Shown: positions 37,011 to 51,200 of the stretch, piece by piece
Layout: each line of letters starts with the position of its first letter
Position numbering within the stretch: the stretch's first letter is position 1
Origin: Solicoccozyma terricola
Taxonomy: Eukaryota > Basidiomycota > Tremellomycetes > Filobasidiales > Piskurozymaceae
DNA length: 64,000 nucleotides
Direction of reading: 5' to 3'
NCBI GenBank assembly: GCA_001600875.1
Contig: BCLD01000003.1
Span: forward strand, 1,022,408 to 1,086,407
Position numbers and translations under genes: made by a program
The notes under the pieces: generated by a model
Told to the model about the DNA's origin: nothing
Databases searched by the model: none
Seen by the model: only the letters and a program-made list of their open reading frames with translations

Positions 37011-38705
37011 ATGACCCTACCTCGCCGCTCAGTGGATCATGCATCAACATCCACATCCACATCCACCATATACAACTCATCATCGCACACGATGGTATAT
37101 CCATCTACATCCTCGGCAGGGATCACCCTCCCTTTGGACTACGTAGATGGCTCCAACAGGTTCTCCTCCCATCGTCAGCACCTCCCATCGTCTCACCTCT
37201 CCTACCTCGCGTGCACTCCCACCCGCGTCCTCCGTGAGGACATTCCAACCCCACTCCAAATCGAACGGAGAGTATCCACGCCATCACCTATATCTATACC
37301 TTCCGTAATGGGACTCATCATGCCAGACCCAAACGCTGGGATTTATACCAGTAAGTCGAACGTCGTGTATGCTCGCTTCGAGAGCTTGGTACTCCATTCC
37401 TTCCTCTCATATGTCTGACCCTGTACGAACTGGGTTGCATGACAATACAGATACACCCTATATCATGGGATACGTCGACCCTGGTCCACCACCACTAGTC
37501 CCTGTGGCAGCCACCATGCGGCAAGTAACGCCACTTTTGACTTTTCCTAATTATACGGCGAGTTTTCCGTTTCGGTGTTCTTTTTGGACAGTGTGGAGGG
37601 GATTGGTAGCTGATGATATTGCCGATCGGTATCCATGGATTGGATAGACATATGTATTTCCTGGGAGTGGGAGTGTCGATGTTTCGAGTAAAGGAAATAC
37701 CTCGGGTGAAGCTGGATGGTGTAGGTGAGTCCACACTGATGACAGGAGACGGGTCGAGGGACTGATACGAACATCCCTCCTCGTCATCCTTCAAAAGTAT
37801 ATCACTCCTACCAATACCCTCGACATTTTCATTCACTTTCGATAAACCGGGATGGCATCAATGGGTGATCAATGCAACATACGTCCGTCCAACTGTTGTA
37901 TGTCCAAATCACACTTCCTCGCGTGCATATCCCCCCGGCGGGTATTAGCACAAGTCCTGATCCCTGCAAACCCATACAGACCGGATCTGATTCAACAACA
38001 GACTGTTCCGATCCCCCGCTAGCATCTGTTACCCTTTTCGCGACTCAAGCAATCCGCGTTCAACCTTCTCCCACAAACGGGGGTACAGTTCTACCTCCAG
38101 CTTCGGCGTTTACTTTGTGGGTGGGGTTGAGTAACGTCAGTCCTGGTGAATTACCCGTCCATAAAGCCAGTAGTGGAAGGAACACGGTAAGTAGATGTGT
38201 CAATCGAACCATGACAGTGGGAGTGAAGCTGAGGAGAAACGCCACTGTCGATGGGTAGATCATCATCGTGGTGTTGTGTATTGTTGGAGCGGTGGTCGTG
38301 GTGGCGACGTGTGGTTCTTTTTTTTGGCTTCTGCGGAGGAAGAAAAGAGCAGAGATGGAGGTGAGTGTTTCGGTTTGGGTTGCGAAAGGTAGCGAAGCGA
38401 GTCGATTACTTTACATGAAACGCCTAAACACGCTCCCTTAATCACTGCAGGCTGTAGCAATATCCAGAATGCGACCCGAAGACGCAGCTGAATTCGTGCA
38501 ATACCAACCAACCACTATCCTGCCTCAAGTACCCCAAGGTTATCCATATGGTGCCGGGTTGATGCAAGCGTACCATGCACCTCTAATTCCTGGTGCTCAG
38601 ATTGACCCATACCGGCATGGAGGATACGACACGCGGTTGGATCCACCGATGGGGTTACAAGGACCTGCCGGGTGGATGGGATTCAGACGGAGATGGCTTG
38701 GATAA
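37011..38705 (+). CDS. Predicted single-pass membrane protein, function unknown
   Basis: I propose seven exons (37011-37350, 37451-37524, 37648-37724, 37798-37922, 38002-38186, 38259-38360, 38451-38705) that close in frame to 385 aa. The first, fifth, sixth and seventh are well supported; the third and fourth rest on splice phase alone. The N-terminal part is Ser/Thr/Pro-rich. The middle reads like an extracellular region, with FSFTFDKPGWHQWVINATYV and several Cys and NxS/T sites. Exon 6 encodes one transmembrane helix (IIIVVLCIVGAVVVVATCGS) followed at once by the stop-transfer run LLRRKKRAEME. The tail is Tyr/Pro/Gly-rich (QGYPYGAGLMQAYHAPLIPG). There is no clear signal peptide at this start, so a further 5' exon may be missing. 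I do not recognise a family. Confidence 0.55.
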
Positions 38706-38862
38706 CAGAGAAAAGCGATGTAATTTTGCATAACTGGCGGAACGATTTACAAACGAGTCTTGTACAGAGTCAATATGATGCCCCAAAGCAACGTCGTTTT
38801 CCGAGCAATTTCTAATACACTTTGATGTCGTCTTTCTTAGATTCTACGTTTATTCCGGCCTA

Positions 38863-41614
<2,752 letters not shown>

Positions 41615-42123
41615 GATTGAAGCGGATGAGCTTGGATTGCCGCTTGGATAGATGAATTGTGCGAAATGGGTGTGATATAGAAGATGAGCTGGTTGATGAT
41701 GATGTGGATTCCAAGCTGTGTCTGCGGGGCACGCTGTTATATACCTGATCGGAGTTGGAGGACTGAAGGATTGCTATGCTTGCTTCGCCTTTGTCCTTGC
41801 TATCCCTTCCAACACAGCTCGAGAATGCATCCAAGGGGGCCTCGAGGTGGTAGTGATCTGGTTCCGCGCCAACAAATCCCCGCACCGCGGTGTCGAATGG
41901 GTCCGGGTGGCGTTGTCTCATCGGCGTCAAACATCCGTCCAACACCCCCGGCTACAGATCTGCATCCAAGCCCATCCGACACACATACAGGACATACATA
42001 CAAACTCGTAGAGAGGACAATGCACACAGAAACACATCGTTCCCGGAAATAAAACACCCGAGGCCACAGACCACCTCGATAGAAGAGATCGAGGTCGAGA
42101 TCGACTTCCAGATCGAGATCGAA
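41615..42123. promoter_or_regulatory. MPK1 promoter / SGO1 3' flank
   Basis: A 509-nt spacer between the MPK1 start and the SGO1 stop, both on the minus strand. It contains a GA/TC-rich palindromic stretch near 42085-42120 (gatcgaggtcgagatcgac...) close to the SGO1 stop, and no recognised gene. Confidence 0.4.
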
Positions 42124-44615
42124 TTACACCTCTCCTGATCCGCCCTGAAACAAACTAGATCTTCTTCTTCCCTTCCTTCCCATCAACCCGTCTTCTGAGC
42201 CGTCTAGTGGTGCAGACATCGTCGCAGCTGAGGTTGCACCTGCAGACAACAGCCCCTTTGTGGTAGACAAAGGAGGAGATGTTCGTCGATTAGCACGCGG
42301 TGATGTCGCACCAGGCGCTGATCGCTCGATAGCAGATTCGCGAGCGGCAATCGTCGTTGAAGCACGGCGAGCTGGTTGTCGACGACTTGATGCTACTACA
42401 ACTTCTCCCCTCTGCTGATCAGCAAGAACGCGTTGTTAGATCGACTCTGGGAGTTTCTTGAAACATTTCTCAACTCACCTCCACTGGCGACTCCCTTCCT
42501 GATTCTGCTCGTAAGCTAACGCCAACGACCTCTCCCGTACCTCCCAATCCCCTTTTCGACATCGGAACCACGGACTTTCTCCTCATCGATCCCGCTATAC
42601 CCACCGCATCCAGCTTGTTCTGCACACCAACGCTCACAGGGCGGATCATGCTCTTGGCATAGTCTGCACCTTTCCCTTTGGTAGTTGGTGATTCAGGTCG
42701 AAAAGGTTGAGGGGTAAGCTCGGAGAGCGCGTCCGTTGTTCTAGCTGGTGTAGCGGCTGTTCCTAATGGTGTGGTGGAGCGGGATCTACCAGTTGTTGGA
42801 AGAGAAGGTACCTCAAGTGATCGAGCGACATACGCGTCGGACAGCGATGCGGGTGTCCCGTCTGGCTTCCGCATTTTGCTGTTTACACGTTGATCATGCA
42901 ATTGTTAGCTTCGCAGTGCTTTCGAGCAAGCTGCCATCATCGAGCAAACTCACGTATGCAAGCTCGGTTCCCTATAATTGACGCTTTTCCTGGCTCGTCT
43001 GTATCGTCCATCTCCGTTGGGATCAGCATTTGAGTCCATATCGGCTGAGACAGCGCTGGGTGTGGGAGAACCTCCTCGAGTGGATGGCAACACCAGGGAT
43101 TCAGAATTGCCCCTTCGAACTGGCATTTGGAAAGGGCTTGGATAAGAGAAAGTTGTGCTATGGCTGTTCGCTTTCACTACTCACCTTCCTCTCCGACCTC
43201 ATCAACCTTCTCCATCTCATCCACCTCTTTCCCAAAACTCGTTCCCGACACTCCATCTATACCCTCCACTATCCCTTGTGATCCCTCAATTCCATCCTCT
43301 CCTCCCGTCAAGACGTCGACCTCCAACTCTGGCGATGCCATCTCTGATCTCCTTCTTCGTCTTTGTGTAGGTGCCGGTATTACCTCGCTCGTTGGGCCTG
43401 ATGTCGATGTCGATGTCGATGTCGATGTCGATGTCGATCTCGTTATAGCATCCTCCACCTCCGGACTTTTACTCGGCACACGAGGGACAAACAACCCGCT
43501 CTGTCTTCGTGCCCCTCTCCCATTCGTTCGTGCAGGTGGTGGTTCCGTGTTCACAACGAATTTAGGAACCGGCTTGCGTGGACTTTGGCGGCGAGGAGGT
43601 GGGGATGACGCCGATTTTAGTGGGAGGAAGGATGCGTTGACGAATGCTGGAGTTGATAGTGGTGGTGGTGGTGGTGGTGGTGGTGATTCGGATCGAGGAT
43701 GGACTTCTTCCGAAGGGGTACGAGATCGTCTTCTGTCAAAACGAATCGGTTATAGTGAATAAATTACCTCGTATCTGTTTGCATCATCCGTCTCTCCGAT
43801 TGGCCTCACCTGCCCATCCCATAACCCTTCCCATGTGGACTCATCCCATCGCTTTCATTTCCTTCCGATACCATTTCCAAATCTGGAATCCCAGCCGAAG
43901 CAACCAGAGGCCTTCCTTGCCATTCGAGGATAGGATCACGCTCCGATGAAGGGTCGGATGATGAGGTAGGTATTAACGGTGCGAGTGTTAGTTGGCGATG
44001 TAGGGATCGGAGAGCGGGAACCGAGGAGAGGATCGTTGAGAGTGCTTCGATGGCGGTCTAATGATGGTATGAATGATGAGGAATCATTTAGCTTGGTCAA
44101 GTTCTGGAATCGGACCATGAATCCGATGATCCCACTCACCGTATTCCTCATCTTGGCCAACTCCTGCTGCGCTCGTTTCAGTTCCCGATCAATTGCAGAT
44201 TTCCCCGCCCGTTCGAATAGCAATTTCTTATGAAGTTCCGTGATTTCATCTTGAAGGATGCGAGTCTCTACCAGACGTTTGGCGTTCTCTCTGTTCCGCG
44301 GGGGTGGGGTGGGGTGGAGTGGGGAGTAATGCAAGACTATATCGTTAGACGATTACATCGAGGTGGAAGGACAGGAAGAGGATGAACGTACCGGATGATA
44401 TCTCGATTTTGTTTGGTATGACGCCGTTTATCTACCATTCGTTAATATTAGCTGGTCAAATGGGTGAACCTTCAATGTACATGGCAATACTCACAATCGT
44501 CGAATTGATAGGCGATGCTCAGCGAAGGTAAAACGGCACCTGATACACCGTGATTCCCTACGATCGGTCCTTCCTCCATTGGCAGCGGCCGTAGGGGTAG
44601 CCGTGAGGGATCCAT
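42124..44615 (-). CDS. SGO1: Shugoshin (centromeric cohesin protector)
   Basis: A minus-strand gene of about eight exons. Shugoshin recruits PP2A and guards centromeric cohesin, and helps sense tension. Both family modules are present. The N-terminal coiled coil spans a short exon (KRRHTKQNRDIIR) spliced to ENAKRLVETRILQDEITELH and SAIDRELKRAQQELAKMRN. The C-terminal basic SGO motif is RRARKSVNYREPSLHTKMRK, split by an intron after LHT. Between them lies a long Ser/Pro-rich region with a Thr-Ser repeat coded by (GATGTC)6 on the plus strand. The tail is basic and Ser-rich (GRKGRRRSSLFQGG). The start at 44615 (MDPSRLPLRPLPMEEG) is chosen over the downstream in-frame Met. The intron near 43130-43180 closes in frame only with a GTAGTG donor; the stronger GTGAGT donor is one phase off. 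Confidence 0.88.
43400..43437. repeat. Hexanucleotide repeat (GATGTC)n inside SGO1
   Basis: Six tandem copies on the plus strand, encoding a Ser-Thr dipeptide run on the minus strand. Likely variable in length, with little effect on the two SGO modules. Confidence 0.85.
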
Positions 44616-44966
44616 GGGAGACTGTGAAAGTCCGTGGTGATGAGCGTCGTGGTGGGGATGGATCGGGATGAACCTCAAGGGGGTGGGCGGAGACGTAGAA
44701 TGACATTCAACTATAGTCTGTTGACATTTGCCCGGCCAGGCGGGGACCATCGTGAGAAAACCCAATTAATTCGGCAAACCACGCGATCCAGCATAGATGC
44801 AGATCAAGACCCAACCACCCACCCACAGGCCAAACACCACATCATGCAGAAGTAGCCTGCCGTAATCCTGGTCAGTGTCTCCTACCAGCCTTCGCGTGCA
44901 TGCATTTCTTTCCGGAGCAATCAATCTTACTCTCCCTTCCACCAGTATCTCTACCTTCCCCCAAAA
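44616..44966. promoter_or_regulatory. Divergent promoter SGO1 / GPI13
   Basis: A 351-nt divergent spacer. A ccacccacc-type C-rich stretch lies near 44813-44822, and the last 60 nt before 44967 are C/T/A-rich, typical of a leader. No RNA gene was recognised. Confidence 0.4.
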
Positions 44967-47900
44967 ATGGCCGTCGTAGACCGACTCCGACCTTCGCCAA
45001 ACGACAAACTCAAGCAGTCTCCACCTCAATCCAAACTCGCATCCCTTAGTCGAATCCAACTCGCACTTCTCGTCCTCACATACATCACATGCATCCATGT
45101 TCTAGGACTATACTACTTTTCTCGAGGGTTCCTGCTTACTCGACTCTCCCTCGAGGAAGCATCTCCGCTTTATAATGATACCAACCTTGCGCCATTTGAG
45201 GCTTCTCACTCAAAAACCATCATCCTCATTATCGACGCTTTGAGGTCGGATTTCCTCATTCCGCATGCAGCTAATGAAGAACCATTCACGAACCAATACT
45301 ACCACAATGTACTCAGCTACCCTGCCGAGCTGAGCGCTCTGCAGCCTCGAAATTCACTCATCTTCAATGCATATGCCGATCCACCAACGACTACACTCAC
45401 TCGTATCAAGGGCATCACCACCGGCTCACTTCCCACATTCATCGATGCTGGATCCAACTTTGCTTCGTCCTCCATTCTCGAAGATAATATCATCAGTCAA
45501 CTTAAGAAAGCAGGGAAGAAACTTGCTTTCACTGGAGATGATACATGGGCAAGTGCATTTCCAGATGCCTTCGAACCGGACCTTTCAAGTCCATTCGATT
45601 CATTCAACGTCGAAGACTTGCATTCAGTGGATGAAGGTGTGATACGGAATATATTCCCGCTCCTACATCCTGATAATTCATCGAGGTGGGATGTGATGAT
45701 TGGCCATTTCCTTGGTGTAGATCATGTCGGTCATCGAGTTGGACCATCGACATCCATCATGAGAGAAAAGTTGAAGCAGATGGATAACGTGCTAAGAGAT
45801 GTAGTCGATCAGATGGATGATGATACAGTCCTCGTCGTTCTCGGTGATCACGGGATGGACGATAGAGGTGATCATGGTGGGGAAGGTCTCAAAGAAACGT
45901 CTGCTGGACTGTGGATCTATTCCAAGGCAAAACCTCTCACTTCGGGAGAAGAAGATGCATCTTTCATATCCACTCTTCGAAGAGAGATCATCCCAGAAAC
46001 AGTCAACAGCGCTCGAACGGTGGATCAAGTGGATCTCGTACCGACCTTGTCTCTTTTGTTGGGAACTCCGATACCATTCAACAACATGGGTTCGGTTATC
46101 CCAGAGTTATTCCTCGAGAGTGACGCGTTGCAGCCGTTCGATAGACTTGAACGGGCAATGCGAGAGAATGCAAAACAAATCAAGACGTATATCGACGCAT
46201 ACAAGGGTCAACTACGTCGTCAAGACCTTGCCAATTCGTGGTCTGCAGCTGAGTCGGCCACGGCGGCAATCCAGGAACTCGATGGAGTCGACACTATGAC
46301 AGACGAAGCCACTCGACCAGCCGGCCTCAAGGATTTCCTCTTTGGCAAGCGATCAGATGGCTCCGTCGCATCTCGCTCTTCTCTGATGGTCGAGGATAAC
46401 TCTGAACTTCGACTCTCGTCATATCAGGCTCACGCAAATTTTGCCACCCTTACCCTGTCCCATGTTCGCGCGCTTTGGGCCCAGTTCTCCGTCTCCGACA
46501 TGATCATCGGTCTAGTAATCCTCGGTCTCAGCTTGCCGATGATATGGGCGCTGTATCTCGGCGTCAAGAACACTCGAATGGGCTGGGCGGTCTTCGCTGT
46601 GGAGGCTTTGGAAATCGCAGGTGCTGCTGGAGCAGGTGTGGGCAGTGTCATTGGAACACTGCGCGGAGTGTACACTCGGCAACCTGCATCCGCGTTGACT
46701 TGGGCTTTGACGTCTGCCGCAATCGTTTCGGAAATCGCGATCGTCCTGCCGCTAGCCGTGACCATGGCCAGGACGACCTACGCTACCTTCATCTCCCGGC
46801 GGAATCTTCTAACCTTCATAGGGCCGTCATTGATGATCCTACACGCCATCTCCTTCGGCAGCAATTCATTCATCCTGTGGGAGGATCGTGTCACGGGATT
46901 CCTAGCCATCTCATTGGCGCTGGCACCGTTAGTCAAAGCTATGACAGCGCCAATGCATCGACTGAGACTGCGAATCATCGGCCTTTCCTTGGCTGTCGCG
47001 CTTCTCATTCGTCTTGTCGGACTCAGCACGGTGTGCCGAGAGGAACAGCAACCATACTGCCAGGTTACTTTCTTCGCTGGGCAGACGATTGCTGTTGCTC
47101 CAGATTTAGTCCGCTACACCGTCCTTCCTGTCGCTTGGTACCTCCCGATGGTAATCAACCTGCTTCTATCACAATCGAAGTCGAATTCCGGCCCCGCACC
47201 TCTCTTCTTGCAAGGTCTTCGTGCTGCCTTGATGGCCGGTGCATCGTATTGGCTACTCGAATTCTCCGAAAGATGGGATGGTCTAAATGCTTCCCGCATC
47301 CCGCTCGTGAAGCAGGCGAAGATTTGGCTAGCTCGCTCGACTCTGGGATTCATTCTCGGCGCAGGTACATATCTTTGGACCATCATGCCACTGTGCATCG
47401 AGGTGAAACGACAGGTCGTTCCGGACGAGATCGACATGCTCTTAAACAGCGAGAAGAATCAAGAACCTGCTGAGCCCCAAGTTACTGTCCTAGGCTTCGC
47501 AAACTCCTATGGATCCACCTACCTGTTGTTCCTGCTCATAAGCTTCTCCCTCTTCTTCCTAGTCAACCAGAGCTCGGGACAAGTTGCCATGGCTTTCGTC
47601 CTGTTTGTGCTGCTTGGCCACCTGGAGCTCATCGACACCCTGAGGGATTCGCAATCCATGAAGAAGGTGTTTTCCAACAGCGCTGCACCCACCGATTTCG
47701 ACGCATCAAACCTTCCGCAGGAGCAGCCCACTTTCACCGATATTGTTCCTCTTGCACTGCTGGGACACGTCGGCTTCTTCGCTACCGGTCATCAGGCGGT
47801 ACTGGCGACCATTCAGTGGAAAGCCGCCTTCGTCGGATTCGCAGAGGTCGTTTACCCGATCTCACCGCTGCTCGTTGTTCTCAACACATGGGGTCCTTTC

Positions 47901-48221
47901 CTCTTCACCGCCCTGGCTACACCGCTCGTTGCAATGTGGAACGTTTCACCGACTCCAAATGGGGCAGCACCAGTACTCGCGGACGCTCTGCAATCCTGCT
48001 TGGGATTCCTCCTTTATTACGCCACCTTGGCCTTCTCTGCTGCTGCGAGTGCTGCATGGCTTCGACGGCATCTCATGGTATGGAAGGTCTTCGCACCCAG
48101 GTTCATGCTCGCAGGGGCTACCCTGATTCTCGTTGACCTCGCAATGTTATTAGCGATCGGGGTGGGAGTCGCTAGGACCGCAAAGAAAATGGAGCAGACA
48201 TTCAAGGCTGTAACGATGTAA
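44967..48221 (+). CDS. GPI13: GPI ethanolamine-phosphate transferase 3 (Gpi13/PIG-O)
   Basis: A single frame of 1,084 aa without introns. It would add ethanolamine phosphate to the third mannose of the GPI anchor precursor in the ER, the site later joined to protein. After one N-terminal membrane helix (LALLVLTYITCIHVLGLYYF) comes the family hallmark SRGFLLTRLSL. The lumenal alkaline-phosphatase-like domain follows, with IILIIDALRSDFLI, GHFLGVDHVGHRVGPS and VVLGDHGMDDRGDHGG, which carry the metal-binding Asp/His set. From about residue 500 on there are many hydrophobic helices, as in PIG-O and PIG-G. GFLLTRL favours PIG-O/Gpi13 over Las21 or Mcd4. Convergent with the ABC transporter gene, with only 68 nt between stops. 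Being intronless, it contrasts with most neighbours. Confidence 0.93.
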   Translation: MAVVDRLRPSPNDKLKQSPPQSKLASLSRIQLALLVLTYITCIHVLGLYYFSRGFLLTRLSLEEASPLYNDTNLAPFEASHSKTIILIIDALRSDFLIPHAANEEPFTNQYYHNVLSYPAELSALQPRNSLIFNAYADPPTTTLTRIKGITTGSLPTFIDAGSNFASSSILEDNIISQLKKAGKKLAFTGDDTWASAFPDAFEPDLSSPFDSFNVEDLHSVDEGVIRNIFPLLHPDNSSRWDVMIGHFLGVDHVGHRVGPSTSIMREKLKQMDNVLRDVVDQMDDDTVLVVLGDHGMDDRGDHGGEGLKETSAGLWIYSKAKPLTSGEEDASFISTLRREIIPETVNSARTVDQVDLVPTLSLLLGTPIPFNNMGSVIPELFLESDALQPFDRLERAMRENAKQIKTYIDAYKGQLRRQDLANSWSAAESATAAIQELDGVDTMTDEATRPAGLKDFLFGKRSDGSVASRSSLMVEDNSELRLSSYQAHANFATLTLSHVRALWAQFSVSDMIIGLVILGLSLPMIWALYLGVKNTRMGWAVFAVEALEIAGAAGAGVGSVIGTLRGVYTRQPASALTWALTSAAIVSEIAIVLPLAVTMARTTYATFISRRNLLTFIGPSLMILHAISFGSNSFILWEDRVTGFLAISLALAPLVKAMTAPMHRLRLRIIGLSLAVALLIRLVGLSTVCREEQQPYCQVTFFAGQTIAVAPDLVRYTVLPVAWYLPMVINLLLSQSKSNSGPAPLFLQGLRAALMAGASYWLLEFSERWDGLNASRIPLVKQAKIWLARSTLGFILGAGTYLWTIMPLCIEVKRQVVPDEIDMLLNSEKNQEPAEPQVTVLGFANSYGSTYLLFLLISFSLFFLVNQSSGQVAMAFVLFVLLGHLELIDTLRDSQSMKKVFSNSAAPTDFDASNLPQEQPTFTDIVPLALLGHVGFFATGHQAVLATIQWKAAFVGFAEVVYPISPLLVVLNTWGPFLFTALATPLVAMWNVSPTPNGAAPVLADALQSCLGFLLYYATLAFSAAASAAWLRRHLMVWKVFAPRFMLAGATLILVDLAMLLAIGVGVARTAKKMEQTFKAVTM

Positions 48222-48289
48222 TGACATAATGACGCTAAATAAGATATGACAACATGGAAAGACAATTGAAGCAGTGCGGGATGGTTGAT

Positions 48290-51200
48290 CTAAGGTTTGG
48301 GCTTAGCCTTGAGGCTGAATCGCTTTGACCGAGGTAAGTCAAGCTCCGGATCCAAGCTAGGTGAGGCCAGGGGAGACGACCCTATGTCCCCTCCTCGAGG
48401 ACTGCTGTTGCTGCGGACCAGTGTCTTGCCCTGTTCGCTCACCCTGCGGACAAGTCCTCCTATCGAAGACAATCTTTTGCGCTTGTCCTTCTTGCCGGAC
48501 TGAGATTCAAGATCCGAGTTGGAACGCGTCATGGACGAGCTGCTAGAAGCAGCGCGTTCTTGCAACGTCTCGCTTAGGGAATGGGAATTGCTGGGACGAC
48601 TAGAGATTTGGCGATCTGGTGTCTCTGGTGTGGTCGGAAACGTCAGTTGGGACGGAGGAGAAGGCGTTTCCATCGACGGCGTCGTTTGAGCAAGTGAGAC
48701 ATCCTTGGCTGGAAGTTCCGGAACGTCCGACAACACAGCTGACTCTACAGACTGCTCCGTTGAACCCGGTAGCTGTCCTTTATCGCCTAGTCTAGCTTGG
48801 TCCCCTGCAGCTTCAATGACTGTTTCGTTGTTTCTCGGCAGGTCGTACGGCACAGAGACTCCACCACCTACCGAGACCGGCGATGTTGCCCTGTCGTTGT
48901 AATTTGCAGGAGTCTGCACCGCTGCTCCCTTGTCGGCAGTCGCTGGCTGTTCAAAAGCTTCGTCTGTGACGACCAGTTGGCCTTGTATAGCCGTCTCCTC
49001 CAGTGGCGATTGCGCGTCTTGCGCAGCACTGCGGATCTGTTCCTTCCACATCGCAGCAAAGACACCGTCGGCTTTCTTGATCAAATCCTTGTGGTTGCCA
49101 ACCTCGATGATCTGCCAGGAGCCAAAGCGACGGTGAGTCAAACGGCCAAACACCGTATTACAAATGACGTAGCTCACCACACCATTCCGCAAAACGATGA
49201 TTTTGTCCGCATTGACAATCGTGGACAACCCTAAATGATAGATTATCCTTTTGAATCAAAATCCAAAAAAAAAAACAGCGCATGGCTATGCGATGACGCG
49301 AAGAAACCACTCACGATGTGCGATCATCAGACTGGACCTGCCGGTTGCCAATTCCACCAGAGACTTCTGGACTTCTCGCTCCGTTTCTAAGGAAGGAAGC
49401 ATGGCCATTAGCATTTCGAGTAGCCCGGACTGATCGGAGCGCTCACCGGTATCAAGCGCACTGGTGGCCTGGAGTGAGGCAGGAGATCTCAGCATATGCT
49501 GTGCTCTAGACGTCGAAACCGACTGCACTCACTTCGTCCAACACTAGAATGGCAGGAGCCTTTAACATCGTTCTCGCAAGAGATACTCTCTGCTTTTCAC
49601 CACTTGAAAATAAAATCAAGCAAGGTCAGTGGAAGATGGTGCTTCAGTGGACGCTGGACATACCCAGATAGACGAACACCGCGTTCGCCGACGACCGTGT
49701 TATATCCTAGCAACAAGGCCAGGTATTAGTGCACGCGATGGGCAGGGACAACTGGACTTTGACAAACCATCAGGGAAGGACATGATTCGATCGTGCAGAC
49801 GCGCAGCTTGAGCAGCCTGGATAATGTCCGCCTTCGTGGCACCTTCCTTGCCATACCCGATGTTGAACTCGATCGTGTCATTCCAGAGGACCGCATCTGT
49901 TTGGTAAGGAGCTAAGCACCTCTTGAGTTCATGGTAGGACGAAGCTAGGACCAACCTTGCGGAACTATTCCAATAGCGCGCCGCAAGCTCTTCTGCGTTA
50001 CATTCTGGATGTTCTGACCGTCTATAAGGATCTCTCCACTGCTGATGTCGTAGAAGCGATAAAGCAGTCGCAGTAGCGACGACTTGCCACTACCACTCTC
50101 GCCGACCTGTATGAATGACCCGCGTCAGTGCAGCGAATGAAACCGCTATCATCGCACTCACAAGAGCAACCGACTCTCCCTTCTCGACTGTGAAACTGAC
50201 GTCGTGGAGAGCGTCAACTTTACCGTCATAAGAGAAAGTGACATCCTTGAATTCGATAATGCCATCGGTGATAACGAGGTCCTTGGCATCGGGCTTGTCG
50301 ACCACCTCTTTCTCTTCCTGCAGGATAGCAGGAATGTCAGTCTGAGATGCCTTCGTTTGAGTCACTAGGAACGCACTTCAAGCAAACGCAAGAGTTTCTC
50401 AGCATCAACCAATCCCTGTCAAAACGCAGAGAAAGCAGGGTTCAGTGGAGGTCTTCTGCGGGGAGAGCGAACTGCAACTCACTCCGTTCAGTTGTCGGTA
50501 GATCATTCCTGTGAGCGAGACACCATGCCATCAGTCTACGTGTCTTCGACTGGTTTCCGGTGCTTACTAACCAAGACTGTTCAACGGCCCGTAGAGCTGC
50601 CCGAGATAGGTCAAGAACACCACAAATTCAGCAGCGTTCGCTCGTCCTTTGGTGACCCTCCAAGCGACAATGAGGGATCCTGCAAGTAGACCACAGGTGA
50701 TGATGAAGTTTTGAGTGCTGTCGTGAATGATCCGTTTCAGTGCAAGGCTATGAATACGACAACAAATGGACTTACAGGTTGAGCAAGCTCAAGGAGGTGA
50801 CAACCTTGTATTCGACGACTTGGTAGGCGTTTATTGCATCTTGATAGCGAGCGGTTTCTCGGTCTTCGGCCGTGAAATACTATGTTCAGAATATGTGGGG
50901 CTCAGTGCATGCCCGCTCGACTGTGATTAGGAGATCAAGCTTACCTTGACAGATTCCCAGTTCATGAGGACTGAGCTAACCTGTGTTAGTTCGTTTCTCA
51001 CTGTTGTCACCATATTCCCAACTCACCATCGGTATGGATACCGCGCGTGACAATATCCCTCTCGTTCATCTGACGACGTAATGTTGTCCTCCATGTCGTA
51101 AGAGCCACAGAAACAGTAAAGTAGCTAAAGAGTAGCTCGAATCCTAATTAGCATTCGACCTAAGTGCTTGAGCTGCACTGTCCGATACTCACGACACCAT

